Source: JAZGDL01 sp036477795 (lineage in GTDB: Bacteria > Planctomycetota > Phycisphaerae > UBA1845). Taken from it: DNA of 12,968 nucleotides. The notes under the pieces were generated by a model. It made no database searches. It saw nothing but the letters and a program-made list of their open reading frames with translations, and was not told the DNA's origin. Where the stretch lies: assembly GCA_036477795.1 (NCBI GenBank), contig JAZGDL010000358.1, positions 1-12,968 on the forward strand, read 5' to 3'. Position numbers and translations under genes: made by a program. Below, piece by piece: positions 12,785 through 12,968 of this stretch (position 1 is its first letter; each line of letters begins with the position of its first letter).

Positions 12785-12968
12785 CTACTTGATGGGTTTG
12801 AGGTGCTGGCTGACCATTTTGGTCATCTGGAACATGTCGACCCGGGCCTTGCCGCCGAAGATGGGCTTGAGGTTGGCGTCGGCCTTGATCATGGTGCGCT
12901 TGTTGGCGTCCTGGAGATCGTGTTTCTTGATGTAGTTCCACAGCTTCTTGGTGACCTCGGTACGGGGG
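12785..12968 (-). CDS. SWIB/MDM2-domain protein, C-terminal part
   Basis: The last 60 residues of a SWIB-domain protein, cut by the window edge. Visible motifs are PRTEVTKKLWNYIKKHDLQD, then ANKRTMIKADANLKPIFGG and FQMTKMVSQHLKPIK before the TAG at 12787-12785. The SWIB fold is a small helical domain known from eukaryotic chromatin remodelling. In bacteria it occurs in a few phyla, including Chlamydiae and Planctomycetota, as short stand-alone proteins or attached to topoisomerase I. The end right after the domain fits either form. Its bacterial role is not established, though nucleoid or DNA binding is often suggested. It converges with the gene at 11699-12712 across the 87-bp palindrome. 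No sign of decay is seen in this part. Confidence 0.9.
   Translation of the reverse strand, partial: PRTEVTKKLWNYIKKHDLQDANKRTMIKADANLKPIFGGKARVDMFQMTKMVSQHLKPIK

Overview
The window looks like part of a bacterial chromosome, most likely from the Planctomycetota. The DNA is GC-rich. It carries a bacterial SWIB-domain gene, a PIN/TRAM gene next to ispD, a polytopic membrane protein ending in a CxxC zinc-ribbon pair, and many short palindromic intergenic repeats that I associate with planctomycete genomes. The taxon is inferred from style, not from a marker gene. The window holds ordinary housekeeping genes separated by repeat-rich gaps.

Left block (1-4006, all minus strand): the 5' end of aspartokinase (lysC), an unrecognised 188-residue protein, the replication-restart helicase PriA, and an unrecognised small protein. 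The gap between priA and the last gene (3314-3520) is packed with palindromes. Centre-left (4079-6128, plus strand): epoxyqueuosine reductase (queG), a paired-hairpin repeat, and tRNA-Pro(CGG) with a clear promoter. Then comes a possible macrodomain scrap, followed by an intact DUF433/DUF5615 antitoxin-toxin pair with 1 nt between the genes.

Centre-right (6129-9460): a 500-bp gap with one possible small ORF, a NeuD/PglD-type acetyltransferase, and a roughly 10-helix membrane protein with a C-terminal zinc-ribbon pair. Facing it is a second DUF433 antitoxin on the minus strand. Its toxin partner survives only as about the first 10-11 codons (8846-8878) and is cut off exactly where a paired palindromic repeat begins. 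A hairpin-rich gap follows. Right block (9461-12968): membrane-anchored PIN/TRAM protein, ispD, an unrecognised 337-residue protein, and the 3' end of a convergent SWIB-domain gene. The last two are separated by an 87-bp imperfect palindrome that supplies the stop codon of one gene and ends 1 bp from the other.

The most interesting signal is non-coding. At least four elements (3327-3388, 5086-5141, 8763-8844, 10686-10756), unrelated to each other in sequence, share one plan: two inverted copies of a 22-28 nt unit. In three of them the copies differ by paired, compensatory changes in the stem, so structure rather than sequence appears to be conserved. This matches the REPIN concept (inverted doublets of REP hairpins mobilised in trans). 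One such element marks the breakpoint of a toxin gene, linking repeat activity to toxin-antitoxin decay.
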